NCBI GenBank assembly: GCA_023260815.1
Contig: JALQUE010000407.1
Span: forward strand, 1-18,593
DNA: 18,593 nt
Source: Roseovarius sp.
Lineage (GTDB): Bacteria; Pseudomonadota; Alphaproteobacteria; Rhodobacterales; Rhodobacteraceae
Direction: 5' to 3'
A program made the translations under genes and the position numbers. The stretch's first letter is position 1. Each line of letters starts with the position of its first letter. Below the pieces are notes generated by a model that was given only the letters and a program-made list of their open reading frames with translations, was not told the DNA's origin and did no database searches. Of this stretch, positions 1 to 7,116 are shown piece by piece.

Positions 1-2127
1 GCCGATCTGGATCGATCCGCAGCCAGCTACCTTTCGCACCTGGGCCAGCCGGTCACGGTAGATCGTCTGTGGACCGGACTGCCGAGTGCCGCCAGTGGGA
101 TGGACCTGCCCTTGCTGGCGCGGGCCTTGGGGAATTTGGGCTATGAGATGTCCCATCAGATGTCGGTACGCCTGTCCCGGATCGAGACCCCATGCCTTCT
201 GCGCCTGACCGATGAGCGTTATGTTCTGGTCATCGAACGTGAAGCCGATGGCCAGTATTTCACGGTGGCCGATCCCGGCTCCGAGGCGCGGGTTCTGGTT
301 GACCAAGAATGTCTTGCAGCAAGATATGCCGGCGAAATGCTGCGCTTTTCTCCACGGCTTGATGCCTTGGCCGCGCGCCATGTCGGACAGCGACCCGACC
401 AGCATTGGTTCTGGCGTCATTTTGCGCCGATGCGTGGCCGGGTTATCGATGTGGTGCTGTCCTCGGCTTTTGCCAACCTTTTGGCTGTGGCGGTGTCGCT
501 GTTTGCCCTGCAGGTCTATGACCGGGTCGTGCCCAACCAGAACCAAGCGACGCTCTGGGTTCTGGCGAGCGGCGCTGCACTGGCCATCGCGTTGGAATTC
601 CTGCTGCGGATCTCAAGGGCGCGACTGATCGACAACGCAGGCCGTGAGATCGAAATCGCGGTGAACCGCGATCTGTTCGAGAAACTGATCAACATCCGCC
701 TTGATGCGCGCCCGATGCCTCCGGGGTCTTTGGTCAATTCCATGCGGGAATTCGCCTCGGTCAAAGAATTTTTCGCGATTTCCGCGGTGGGTGTCGTGAC
801 AGACTTGCCCTTCGTGCTGATCTTCCTCCTGGTGATTTACGCCGTCGCCGGTCCGCTTGTCGTGATCGTGGCGTTGGGCGCTCTGGTGATGATCATCGCC
901 GGTTTGATTTTCCAACACCGCATTCATGCCCTGTCGCGTGATATGCTAGGAGGAACGACCGCTGCGCTGCGCCTTTTGACGGAAACTGCCTATGGGCTTG
1001 AAACCCTGCGCAGCCATCGCTTTGCTCCCTTGTTCCAGCGCAACTGGGAAGAGGTGACAACGCTAAACGCTCTTCAAAGTTCGCAGCATCGGCGCCTGTC
1101 GGCAGGGCTGTCTTTTCTATCGTCATCGATTCAGATGCTGACCTATGTCGCGGCAATTACTGGCGGGGTTTATCTGTTCTTCGCCGATGCCCTGTCCGTT
1201 GGCGGCATCATCGCGGTATCTATCCTGACCAGCCGATCCCTTGCACCGATCGTACAATTGTCCGGGGTTCTGTCGCGTTGGAAATACACCACAGCGGCGC
1301 TGGAGGGGTTGGAGGTGATCGCAGGGGCGCCGCAAGATCGTGACCCCGCACGCAGCTATATCCGGCGCACGCAGATCGCTGGCGACCTGCGTTTGCGCGA
1401 CATTCGCAGCGCGTATCCCGGGGTGGAGGATGTGCAGCTTGTGATCCCCGATCTCAAGCTCAAGCCAGGGGCGCGCGTTGCTGTCCTGGGGGAAAACGGG
1501 TCGGGGAAATCCCTGCTTTTGCGGATACTGGCAGGACTTTATGTGCCCAATCAGGGCAGTTACCTTGTCGACGGCCTTGAGGCACAGCAGATCGATCCAG
1601 ACGATCTGCGCCAAGCGATTGGCTACCTTCCGCAAGAGCCTCGTCTGTTCAAGGGCACCTTGCGGGAAAACCTGTCGATGGGGGCCGCGCAATTCAGTGA
1701 TGCCCGCCTGTTCGAAGCGCTGGAATTCGCGGGTTTGGGCAAGTTGATCGCCACCACCACGCGGGGTCTGGATCTTGAGATACATGATGGCGGCGAGGGG
1801 CTTTCGGTGGGGCAGCGTGCTGCCGTCGGCTTGGCCCGTTTGCATCTGCAAAATCCTTCGATCGTCCTTCTGGATGAACCAACCGCCGCGATGGACAGTC
1901 GGAGCGAGACCACATTCGTTGCACGCTTCAAGGATTGGCTGGGCGACCGCAGCACGATCATTTGCACGCACCGCATGGCTTTGATGGACGCGATCGATGA
2001 GGTGGTTGTCTTGGTGGAGGGTCGCGTGGTGGCACATGGGCCCAAGGAGGAAACCTTGGCAAAGTTTACCCGCGTCGGTGCTGGTGCGTCTGGTCCCAAA
2101 TCCTCGGAACCGCAGGGCGCGCGATGA
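1..2127 (+). CDS. Type I secretion ABC transporter, LapB-like, 5' partial
   Basis: Inner-membrane ATPase/permease of a type I secretion system, energising export of a large protein with its HlyD partner. The frame is open from base 1, and the residues before the ATG at 100 (SYLSHLGQPVTVDRLWTGLP) look like the C39-peptidase-like N-terminal domain of LapB-type transporters, so the true start lies upstream of the window. A transmembrane domain follows (about 430-1260), then an ABC ATPase domain: Walker A GENGSGKS near 1490, signature LSVGQ near 1800, Walker B IVLLDEPT near 1860, and a switch histidine in ICTHRM. The signature has Val in place of the usual second Gly, a variant I believe occurs in this group. 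The visible N-terminal part shows no catalytic cysteine, but most of that domain is off the window. The last four bases overlap the adaptor gene. The family call is firm; the cargo is unknown. Confidence 0.92.
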   Translation, partial: ADLDRSAASYLSHLGQPVTVDRLWTGLPSAASGMDLPLLARALGNLGYEMSHQMSVRLSRIETPCLLRLTDERYVLVIEREADGQYFTVADPGSEARVLVDQECLAARYAGEMLRFSPRLDALAARHVGQRPDQHWFWRHFAPMRGRVIDVVLSSAFANLLAVAVSLFALQVYDRVVPNQNQATLWVLASGAALAIALEFLLRISRARLIDNAGREIEIAVNRDLFEKLINIRLDARPMPPGSLVNSMREFASVKEFFAISAVGVVTDLPFVLIFLLVIYAVAGPLVVIVALGALVMIIAGLIFQHRIHALSRDMLGGTTAALRLLTETAYGLETLRSHRFAPLFQRNWEEVTTLNALQSSQHRRLSAGLSFLSSSIQMLTYVAAITGGVYLFFADALSVGGIIAVSILTSRSLAPIVQLSGVLSRWKYTTAALEGLEVIAGAPQDRDPARSYIRRTQIAGDLRLRDIRSAYPGVEDVQLVIPDLKLKPGARVAVLGENGSGKSLLLRILAGLYVPNQGSYLVDGLEAQQIDPDDLRQAIGYLPQEPRLFKGTLRENLSMGAAQFSDARLFEALEFAGLGKLIATTTRGLDLEIHDGGEGLSVGQRAAVGLARLHLQNPSIVLLDEPTAAMDSRSETTFVARFKDWLGDRSTIICTHRMALMDAIDEVVVLVEGRVVAHGPKEETLAKFTRVGAGASGPKSSEPQGAR

Positions 2128-3308
2128 AAGCCTTGGGTGTCATGGACAAGACTGCGCCTTCTGTCGCACAGTCGCGCGGTGTCGTGTATCTTGTCATCGC
2201 GGTTATCGCAGTCTTCCTGATCTGGAGTTACTTCGCACCGCTTAATGCCGTTGTGCGCGGCACTGGCCGGGTCGAGCCGCGGGCTGCCACGCAAAGCATC
2301 CAGAACCTTGAGGGGGGGATTGTCCGGTCCATTCGTGTCCGCGAGGGAGACATGGTGATCGAAGGGCAGCTTTTGGCCCAGATGGACGACACGGCCTATC
2401 GCAGCGCCTATGACGAATTGCTGGGCCGTGAAGCCCTGCTTGAGATGCAGATCCTGCGCCTTCAAGCCGAGGCCAACCCAGAACAGACCGGTAACCTGAC
2501 TATTCCTGCAGCCCTAGCAGAACGGGCGCCCCAAGCGGCTCAGACAGAGAAAAGCCTGTTTGTCGCGCGGATGGACCAGTATCGCGAAACGCTGGATGTT
2601 TTGTCGCGGATCAAGGCTTCGCGCGATGCAGAGCTGTTGTTGCTGAAGCCGCTGGTCGAGAGGGGGGCCATTCCGGAAACCGATCTGATCCGCGTTCAGC
2701 AATCCGTTCTGACGGTTGCGCAGCAAATCACCGAACATCGCACCGGAGTCGAGGCTGCCCGGATGCAGGCTTTATCCGAACAGCAGGCTGAATTGGCTCA
2801 GATCCGCCAACAACTGCGCGTGCGGGCCGCCCAGGTTCAGCGGGCCGAACTGCGCGCACCCATGGAGGGGATCGTGAATCGCGTTGTCGTCCGTACCGCA
2901 GGCGGCGTGATCGCCCCGGGTGGACCAATCCTCGAAATCATCCCGCTCGACGATGCGCCGGTGGTTGCTGGCCGGATCAAGCCGCAGGATATCGGGCCGG
3001 TTTTCGTGGGTATGCGGGCGAGCGTCAAATTGACGGCCTTTGATTACAGGGACTACGGCAGTTTGACTGGCGCGGTGATCCATGTCAGCGCGGATACCGT
3101 GACGGACCCGGATACCAACGATCCCGAACCCTATTACGAAATCGTCGTCGAACTGGATAGCCAGACCCTGACCGGTCCCAAGGGCGAGGTTTCCATCCGG
3201 CCAGGCATGCAGGCCACGGTCGAGTTGGATGCCGGCCAGAAGACCGTGTTTCATTATCTGTTCAACCCGATCCTGCGCGCAAGCGAGGCGTTCTCCGAGC
3301 CTGACTGA
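2124..3308 (+). CDS. HlyD-family type I secretion periplasmic adaptor
   Basis: Membrane fusion protein that bridges the ABC transporter to an outer-membrane channel. It begins inside the transporter gene (ATGA overlap at 2124-2127), so the two are translationally coupled. An N-terminal cytoplasmic tail is followed by one membrane segment (about residues 20-38). The first half of a lipoyl/biotinyl-like domain comes next (IQNLEGGIVRSIRVREGD, near residues 59-76), then a long helical hairpin (about 95-250), then the second lipoyl half (AELRAPMEGIVNRVVVR) and a beta-barrel segment. At 394 aa it is the usual length for LapC/HlyD adaptors. No TolC-like gene or exported substrate follows; the operon ends at the island boundary, so these may lie upstream of the window. 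Confidence 0.93.
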   Translation: MKALGVMDKTAPSVAQSRGVVYLVIAVIAVFLIWSYFAPLNAVVRGTGRVEPRAATQSIQNLEGGIVRSIRVREGDMVIEGQLLAQMDDTAYRSAYDELLGREALLEMQILRLQAEANPEQTGNLTIPAALAERAPQAAQTEKSLFVARMDQYRETLDVLSRIKASRDAELLLLKPLVERGAIPETDLIRVQQSVLTVAQQITEHRTGVEAARMQALSEQQAELAQIRQQLRVRAAQVQRAELRAPMEGIVNRVVVRTAGGVIAPGGPILEIIPLDDAPVVAGRIKPQDIGPVFVGMRASVKLTAFDYRDYGSLTGAVIHVSADTVTDPDTNDPEPYYEIVVELDSQTLTGPKGEVSIRPGMQATVELDAGQKTVFHYLFNPILRASEAFSEPD

Positions 3309-3530
3309 CAGTCGCATGCGGTTTGCAAATGCCCGCCGATAGAAAAGTCCATGGACTTCGTGGTGCGGCGGCGTGGCCATGCGTCGCTGTTTTTACCGGA
3401 TGAAACACCATTTTTCAGCGCCGTGCATGGTCGAAACGCCTGAATATATACAGACCCACGGCCCTGATCAGCCGCACGGTCGGTATCATGACCCGCTTTC
3501 GGAGGTCTATCGCTAAGTCATTGGAAATGC
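3309..3530. other. Intergenic region between secretion operon and island
   Basis: I see no credible gene here. The only structure noticed is a perfect 14-bp palindrome, AAGTCCATGGACTT, at 3345-3358. It has no loop and no T-tract, so it is not a convincing terminator. Small open frames on the minus strand here read into the tRNA-derived repeat and are artefacts. Confidence 0.5.
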
Positions 3531-3577
3531 TGGAGGCGAGTACCGGAATCGAACCGGTGTACACGGATTTGCAATCC
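3531..3577 (-). repeat. Left att repeat: truncated 3' tRNA-Cys fragment
   Basis: Read on the minus strand this is the 3' part of a tRNA-Cys: anticodon loop TTGCAAA (anticodon GCA), variable region, T-arm with GTTCGATTC, acceptor strand ACTCGCC and encoded CCA. The 40 bases 3531-3570 are identical to the last 40 bases of the window. Upstream on the minus strand (above about 3577) the sequence leaves the tRNA: no D-arm and no full acceptor 5' strand can be formed, so this copy is a displaced remnant and not a working tRNA. The outer limit of 3577 is my estimate from the expected tRNA sequence. Confidence 0.85.
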
Positions 3578-3618
3578 AGTGTATTTCGCCACCAAAACAA
3601 AAGCTTAGGGCCGAAAAA

Positions 3619-3660
3619 GTATCAGGACATTTGTCGAACAAGTTGCGAACCTGATACCCG
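3619..3660. promoter_or_regulatory. Candidate left integrase arm site (inverted repeat)
   Basis: Perfect 8-bp inverted repeat GTATCAGG (3619-3626) and CCTGATAC (3650-3657) with a 23-nt spacer. The right arm continues as CTGATACCCG, and that 10-mer recurs at 18499-18508 just inside the other end of the element, followed by TGATACCC at 18511-18518. Shared short words near both att cores are what arm-type binding sites of tyrosine recombinases look like. The role is inferred. The inverted repeat could alternatively regulate the downstream gene at 3682. Confidence 0.45.
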
Positions 3661-3681
3661 TGTTTTGGCAGGCTCAAAGCC

Positions 3682-4554
3682 ATGAGCGGCATGGCGTTGA
3701 TCTGGGCCGCGAACGTCAAAGGCCTGAAGCCCGCTGCCAAGATTGTGCTGATTCAGCTGGCGGATTTTCACAACAAGGAAACGGGCCAGTGCAACCCAAG
3801 CACCCAGCGGTTGGCCGACGAATGCGAGATGGGCCGCGCAACGCTGTTTCGACATATGGTCACCTTGGAGGAGTGCGGCCTTGTCACGCGGCATGCCCGT
3901 GGGGATGGCGATGGCGGGCGCGGGTCCAATCAGTATGAGTTGCACCTCGATATAACCCTTGGGCCAAGCGCTCGTCCAAAGGGCGGGGGCAGTGGTCAAA
4001 ACGGGGTTGAGTCTCAAAATGAGACGGGGGGAAACGTGTCAAAAAAGCGGGGGAAAAGTCTCAACGGTGAGACGGGGGTAGTCCCAAATCGGGACACGAA
4101 CCTTATCATTGAACCTGTGAAAGAACCTTCTACGCGCAGGCGCGAGGCGGGGGAGGCTGAGAGGATTTTGAGAGCCTATCCACCGGACCGGTTGCGCGGC
4201 AAAGCTGCCTGCCTTGCCCAAATCGAAGAGGCCATGAACGAAGGGATCGCACCGGAGGACTTGTGGCAAGCCGTCCAAGTCTACGCTACCGATAGCGCGG
4301 GTTTCACCCGCTCCAAGGTTTGCTTTTCCGACAACTGGTTTCAGTCGCGGCGCTGGCAGGCGTTCATCGAAAGGTCCAATGCCGAGCGGGAGGAAGCGGA
4401 GGCCACGCAGGCGGATCACCATGCACGGCTGGTGACTTGGATCAATGATCGCAGTCCCATGTGCAAGCACATCACTCCCCCTCAGGTGACAGCCCTCATT
4501 GCGGCCAATCTTGTGAGCAAGGTGCAGCTGCGAGCGGCAGGGCTGGAGGGATGA
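3682..4554 (+). CDS. Winged-helix replication-initiator-like protein
   Basis: A 290-aa protein whose N-terminus (about residues 18-90) reads as a helix-turn-helix/winged-helix domain of the HTH_36 kind found in plasmid and phage replication proteins: AAKIVLIQLADF, then TQRLADECEMGRATLFRHM, then a wing with GSNQYELHL. A low-complexity linker (about 95-150) follows and then a C-terminal region (about 155-290) of the type seen in phage replication proteins. The linker is encoded by tandem palindromes (listed separately), reminiscent of lambda O, where the origin lies inside the initiator gene. It is the first gene inside the island and precedes the candidate oriT. The start at 3682 has a weak AGG upstream; ATG 3691 is an alternative. 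DNA binding is well supported; an initiator role is inferred, and a transcriptional regulator is the other option. Confidence 0.72.
   Translation: MSGMALIWAANVKGLKPAAKIVLIQLADFHNKETGQCNPSTQRLADECEMGRATLFRHMVTLEECGLVTRHARGDGDGGRGSNQYELHLDITLGPSARPKGGGSGQNGVESQNETGGNVSKKRGKSLNGETGVVPNRDTNLIIEPVKEPSTRRREAGEAERILRAYPPDRLRGKAACLAQIEEAMNEGIAPEDLWQAVQVYATDSAGFTRSKVCFSDNWFQSRRWQAFIERSNAEREEAEATQADHHARLVTWINDRSPMCKHITPPQVTALIAANLVSKVQLRAAGLEG
3992..4095. repeat. Tandem palindromic iteron-like units inside the initiator-like gene
   Basis: Three clean palindromes: GTCTCAAAATGAGAC (4011-4025), GTCTCAACGGTGAGAC (4058-4073) and GTCCCAAATCGGGAC (4081-4095). Two degenerate units share the T(C)AAAA...GGGG pattern, near 3992-4006 (GGTCAAAACGGGG) and 4036-4053 (GTGTCAAAAAAGCGGGGG). 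Unit starts are 19, 25, 22 and 23 nt apart, close to two helical turns, and G-runs separate several of them. They encode residues about 104-139 in frame. The arrangement suggests binding sites for the encoded protein, possibly a replication origin. This is read from sequence; the function is inferred. Confidence 0.6.
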
Positions 4555-4582
4555 ACGGCTGTGACAACAAGGCAGACAGTCG

Positions 4583-4717
4583 CGCTCTTCGCAGAATGTC
4601 ATCCGCGAAAAGCGAAGTGCACCCTGCATCGCGTCTTCGGGATCGCGTCGATTGTGTCGCGCCTCCTGCACCCCGCATCGCGTCCTTTGCATCGCGTCCA
4701 ATGCACCCCGCATCGCC
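4583..4717 (+). other. Candidate origin of transfer (oriT) with direct repeats
   Basis: This region lies between the initiator-like gene and mobC. An inverted repeat CGCTCTTCGC (4583-4592) / GCGAAAAGCG (4605-4614), 9 of 10 matching with a 12-nt loop, is followed directly by AAGTGCACCCTGC (4615-4627). From memory, this hairpin-then-core layout and the AAGTGC(G)CCCT word resemble the RSF1010/R1162-type oriT core. The word TGCACCCYGCATCGC recurs at 4618-4632, 4667-4681 and 4702-4716, with partial copies of GCATCGCGTC at 4641-4649 and 4689-4698. An open frame runs through the region in frame with mobC, but its composition is that of the repeats, so I treat it as non-coding. The remaining bases up to 4788 hold the mobC leader. 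Confidence 0.5.
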
Positions 4718-4788
4718 TATTTTGCAGGATGTCACCACAACCAAGGGCGAGCATCGCCATGCGGTCTGAACAAACAGCAAGGCGACCC

Positions 4789-5217
4789 ATGTCATACGCT
4801 GGCGCTGCTGACACGGGACCTTGCGAGGGGCGGCAGGCCTCCCCTTCGAACCCCACCGGCGCGGGCAAAGCCCCCGCCAAAGAGCCGCTGACCGAGACCT
4901 TCGTCTTTCGGTGCACCGCCGCCGAGAAAGCCCAGCTGCGCACCAAGGCCGAGGCCGCTGGCGTGCCTGCAGCGACCCTGCTGCGTGAGGCGCTTGGTCT
5001 GACCGAAGCCCGCCGTCGCAAGCCCATCCCCCGCGTTGATCCAGCGCTGGTGCTGGCCGTCGGACGCATCGGCGGCAACCTCAACCAGATCGCCCGCTGG
5101 CTGAACCACGCCATGAAGATCGGGCGCACTGACCTGGACGCGCTGACCGTTGCCCGCCGCCTGCTGACCATCGAGCGCCAGCTTGCCCAGATCGTCGAGG
5201 CCGCACGCCGATGCTGA
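4789..5217 (+). CDS. mobC: MobC-family mobilisation accessory protein
   Basis: Relaxosome accessory protein expected to bind at oriT and help the relaxase reach the nick site. The 142-aa product has a basic ribbon-helix-helix-like part (about residues 35-72, with TETFVFRCTAAEKAQLR) and then the MobC family hallmark VGRIGGNLNQIARWLN (about 91-106), close to the family pattern iGnNlNQiAr. I chose ATG 4789, with an AAGG shortly upstream, because the longer open frame upstream is made of oriT-like repeats. It overlaps the relaxase gene by 7 nt, implying coupled translation. The assignment is strong; binding to the repeats at 4583-4717 is inferred. Confidence 0.88.
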   Translation: MSYAGAADTGPCEGRQASPSNPTGAGKAPAKEPLTETFVFRCTAAEKAQLRTKAEAAGVPAATLLREALGLTEARRRKPIPRVDPALVLAVGRIGGNLNQIARWLNHAMKIGRTDLDALTVARRLLTIERQLAQIVEAARRC

Positions 5218-6734
5218 TCAAGTTCTTCCGCAACGGCAAAGGCGCGGGCTCGGGGCCGGTCGGCTACCTCGTCGCGGATAAGGTGCTCGCATACGACGGC
5301 AACCGCGACCTGATCCGTGATGCGGACGGCCAGCCAATGACCGTGACCCGCGACCCTTTGCCCGTGGTCCTGCGCGGCAATCCCGACCGCACCGAAGCCT
5401 TGATCGACGCCAGCCGCCACCAATGGACCTACCGTGCAGGCGTGATCAGCTTTGCCGCCACCGACGCACCGACTGATGAACAACAGGCCGAGGTCATGGA
5501 CCACTTCGAGCGTTTGGCCTTCGCGGGGCTGGACCCTGAGCAATATGAGGTGCTCTGGGTCCGACATACCCACGAAGACCGTGTCGAGCTTCACTTTTGC
5601 ACGCCGCGCCTGGAGCTGACCTCGGGCCGCAGCCTCAACATCGCGCCGCCCGGTTACGAGAAGGCCTTCGACAGCCTGCGCGACGTGATGAACCAGCGCC
5701 ATGGCTGGGCCGATCCGATGGAGCTGGAGCGCACCCAAGAGGTCCGCGACACCATCGAGACCCCAACCCGCGCCCAAGGCCGCGACGAGCTGCATGCGTG
5801 GGTTCTGGATCAAGTCAGCATTGGCCTAATCACTGACCGTGACAGCATGCTCGACGCCCTTACCGATGCTGGCTTCGACATCCCGCGCGCGGGCAAAGCC
5901 TACCTGACCGCCCAAGACCCCGACACCGGCGAGCGCTGGCGTTTGAAAGGAGAGATTTTCCATGAAGACTGGCAAGCCGACACGGCTGAGCGAGAAGTTG
6001 AACGCAGAACTGGACACGATCCGGCAGGACTACGCCGCCTCGATGGCATCCCAGCTGGAGAGCTTCAGGACCGATTTGAACAGCATTGCGACCAACGCGC
6101 AGCGTACAATCGAGGGCGATACCCGCACCTTTCTGCGACAGAACAAGAGCTGGCTGACGATCTCGCCCTGGCTGATCACGGGGACGTTCTTGGTGGGGAT
6201 CGTCTCGATGATGGCCGCGAGCTTGCTTTGGACGATGTTGCTGGCCAGCTCGGAGATGACGGATTTGGGCTTGACGCGGATCGACAGGGAGGATGGGACA
6301 TGGCTGGTGCTGGACCCGACGATAACGCGCGTGAGGACCTGCGCGCTGAGCGGCAGATCAGTGACCTGCATCAAGATCGAGGAGGACTAGATGATGACAC
6401 CCCTGACTGCCTTGGAACGCGACTTGCTCGCCTGCGTCGAGCGGTTGGTGACGGCCTGCGAGGTCTCAGCAAAGGAATTGAGCGGGTTAGAAGCACGCTC
6501 GACGAAGGGGATGCAGAGCCAGATGGATGGATTGGCCGCCTGCGTGTCGGTGCTCATTCAATCGCAAACGGCGTCCGTGGCTGCGTTGCACGGCTTGTTG
6601 AGCGAGGGCTCGAACTACGGGAAGTTGCGCACGCAACTCGAGACCAGCTTGAAATTAGTGAAAGCCGCCGAAGAGAGGTTGAGACAGAGCTAGGGGAACG
6701 AGAGGTCGAGATGGACCGAGGGATGACGCATTGA
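5211..6734 (+). CDS. mobA: Relaxase/mobilisation nuclease (MobA/MbeA-like, MOB-P type)
   Basis: Site- and strand-specific DNA nickase that starts mobilisation at oriT and stays bound to the 5' end. The N-terminus carries GAGSGPVGYLV with Tyr19 as the likely nucleophile. The metal/catalytic motif is HTHEDRVELHF at residues 119-129 (H119, H121, E122, H128), resembling the MOB-P/HEN motif of ColE1-type relaxases. Most recognisable relaxase sequence is in roughly the first 250 residues. The C-terminal half is rich in Asp, Gly and Arg and looks unconstrained, and it is the part overprinted by two genes in another frame (5962-6390 and 6391-6693). Length 507 aa is normal for this group. The start codon lies inside mobC. 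The relaxase call is strong; the exact MOB subfamily is less certain. Confidence 0.9.
   Translation: MLIKFFRNGKGAGSGPVGYLVADKVLAYDGNRDLIRDADGQPMTVTRDPLPVVLRGNPDRTEALIDASRHQWTYRAGVISFAATDAPTDEQQAEVMDHFERLAFAGLDPEQYEVLWVRHTHEDRVELHFCTPRLELTSGRSLNIAPPGYEKAFDSLRDVMNQRHGWADPMELERTQEVRDTIETPTRAQGRDELHAWVLDQVSIGLITDRDSMLDALTDAGFDIPRAGKAYLTAQDPDTGERWRLKGEIFHEDWQADTAEREVERRTGHDPAGLRRLDGIPAGELQDRFEQHCDQRAAYNRGRYPHLSATEQELADDLALADHGDVLGGDRLDDGRELALDDVAGQLGDDGFGLDADRQGGWDMAGAGPDDNAREDLRAERQISDLHQDRGGLDDDTPDCLGTRLARLRRAVGDGLRGLSKGIERVRSTLDEGDAEPDGWIGRLRVGAHSIANGVRGCVARLVERGLELREVAHATRDQLEISESRRREVETELGEREVEMDRGMTH
5962..6390 (+). CDS. MbeB-like mobilisation protein nested in mobA
   Basis: A 142-aa frame lying wholly inside mobA in a different reading frame. 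It has its own strong Shine-Dalgarno sequence (AAAGGAGAG) about 8 nt before ATG 5962. The N-terminal half is helical and polar (LSEKLNAELDTIRQDYAASM), then an aromatic-flanked membrane segment follows (about residues 67-95, SWLTISPWLITGTFLVGIVS). That layout, helix then one membrane anchor, and the position nested in the relaxase gene match MbeB/MobB of ColE1-type mob operons. The likely role is anchoring the relaxosome to the membrane or coupling protein. Sequence similarity to MbeB is judged by eye, so the family name is provisional, but that this is a real gene is well supported. Confidence 0.72.
   Translation: MKTGKPTRLSEKLNAELDTIRQDYAASMASQLESFRTDLNSIATNAQRTIEGDTRTFLRQNKSWLTISPWLITGTFLVGIVSMMAASLLWTMLLASSEMTDLGLTRIDREDGTWLVLDPTITRVRTCALSGRSVTCIKIEED
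6391..6693 (+). CDS. MbeD-like small mobilisation protein nested in mobA
   Basis: A 100-aa frame immediately after the MbeB-like stop (TAG at 6388-6390, ATG at 6391), in the same frame and still inside mobA. The sequence GAGGAGG just upstream serves as its ribosome site. The product is a short helical protein beginning MMTPLTALERDLLACVERL and rich in Leu, Gln and Glu, with no membrane segment. This resembles the MbeD/MobD family of ColE1-type plasmids in both sequence style and gene order (relaxase, then nested B, then nested D). MbeD of ColE1 is involved in mobilisation and, as I recall, entry exclusion; the role here is not known. A second ATG at 6394 is an alternative start. Confidence 0.65.
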   Translation: MMTPLTALERDLLACVERLVTACEVSAKELSGLEARSTKGMQSQMDGLAACVSVLIQSQTASVAALHGLLSEGSNYGKLRTQLETSLKLVKAAEERLRQS

Positions 6735-6748
6735 GGGGCCGAAACCCA

Positions 6749-6776
6749 TTGACAAGTGGTAACGTATATGTCACCA
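6749..6776 (+). promoter_or_regulatory. Candidate toxin-antitoxin promoter and operator
   Basis: A consensus -35 box TTGACA (6749-6754) is followed by the imperfect palindrome TGGTAACGTATATGTCACCA (6757-6776), which has two mismatched position pairs. No good -10 sits at ideal spacing, so the promoter call is weak. The palindrome just before the toxin start is the kind of site bound by toxin-antitoxin complexes for autoregulation. Confidence 0.45.
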
Positions 6777-6785
6777 ATGGTCGCG

Positions 6786-7115
6786 ATGAATAAGCTTGTT
6801 GTCTATGTCACTGAGGCGGGGAAAACACCGTTCGACGATTGGTTCAATGGCCTGGATACGGCGGCGGCATTGAAGGTGCGAACGGCGCTTGCACGGATCG
6901 AGACCGGAAACCTTGGCGACGTGAAGCCAGTCGGCCAAGGCGTTTCAGAGCGGCGCATCACCTTCGGCCCCGGCTACCGCGTCTATTTTGGCAAGGACGG
7001 CGATACGCTTGTCATCCTGCTTTGTGGTGGGACCAAGAAGCGCCAATCAAAGGACATAGAGCAGGCCAAAGCATATTGGGACGACTACAAAGCCCGCAAA
7101 GAGAAAGGTGACTGA
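6786..7115 (+). CDS. RelE/ParE-superfamily toxin (Gp49/HigB-like)
   Basis: Toxin of a type II toxin-antitoxin pair; relatives cleave mRNA at the ribosome or otherwise block growth. The 109-aa product shows the family core: TPFDDWFNGLD near residue 14, VRTALARIETGNLGDVKPVG (31-50), GVSERRITFGPGYRVYF (52-68) and LVILLCGGTKKRQSKDI (75-91). Toxin preceding antitoxin is the HigBA order. I chose ATG 6786 because family members start just before the first strand; ATG 6777 and GTG 6756 are in frame, but the latter would put the operator inside the gene. It ends one base before the antitoxin start. The family is clear; the molecular target is not. Confidence 0.85.
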   Translation: MNKLVVYVTEAGKTPFDDWFNGLDTAAALKVRTALARIETGNLGDVKPVGQGVSERRITFGPGYRVYFGKDGDTLVILLCGGTKKRQSKDIEQAKAYWDDYKARKEKGD

Positions 7116-7116
7116 C

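Noticed and set aside
1623..2465. Long minus-strand frame opposite the transporter and adaptor genes
   Set aside because: Shadow of the two plus-strand genes, with no recognisable domain; many similar antisense frames occur in this GC-rich DNA.
3345..3358. Intrinsic terminator after the secretion operon
   Set aside because: A perfect palindrome without loop or T-tract is a poor terminator candidate.
3531..3604. Functional tRNA-Cys at the left boundary
   Set aside because: The 3' half is perfect, but the minus-strand sequence upstream of the anticodon arm lacks a D-arm and a full acceptor 5' strand, so it is an att remnant.
3415..3740. Small open frames across the left att region on both strands
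   Set aside because: They translate the tRNA-derived repeat and have no ribosome site or family features.
4561..4788. N-terminal extension of mobC
   Set aside because: The frame is open, but it encodes repeats of the candidate oriT, and MobC proteins normally begin close to the ATG at 4789.
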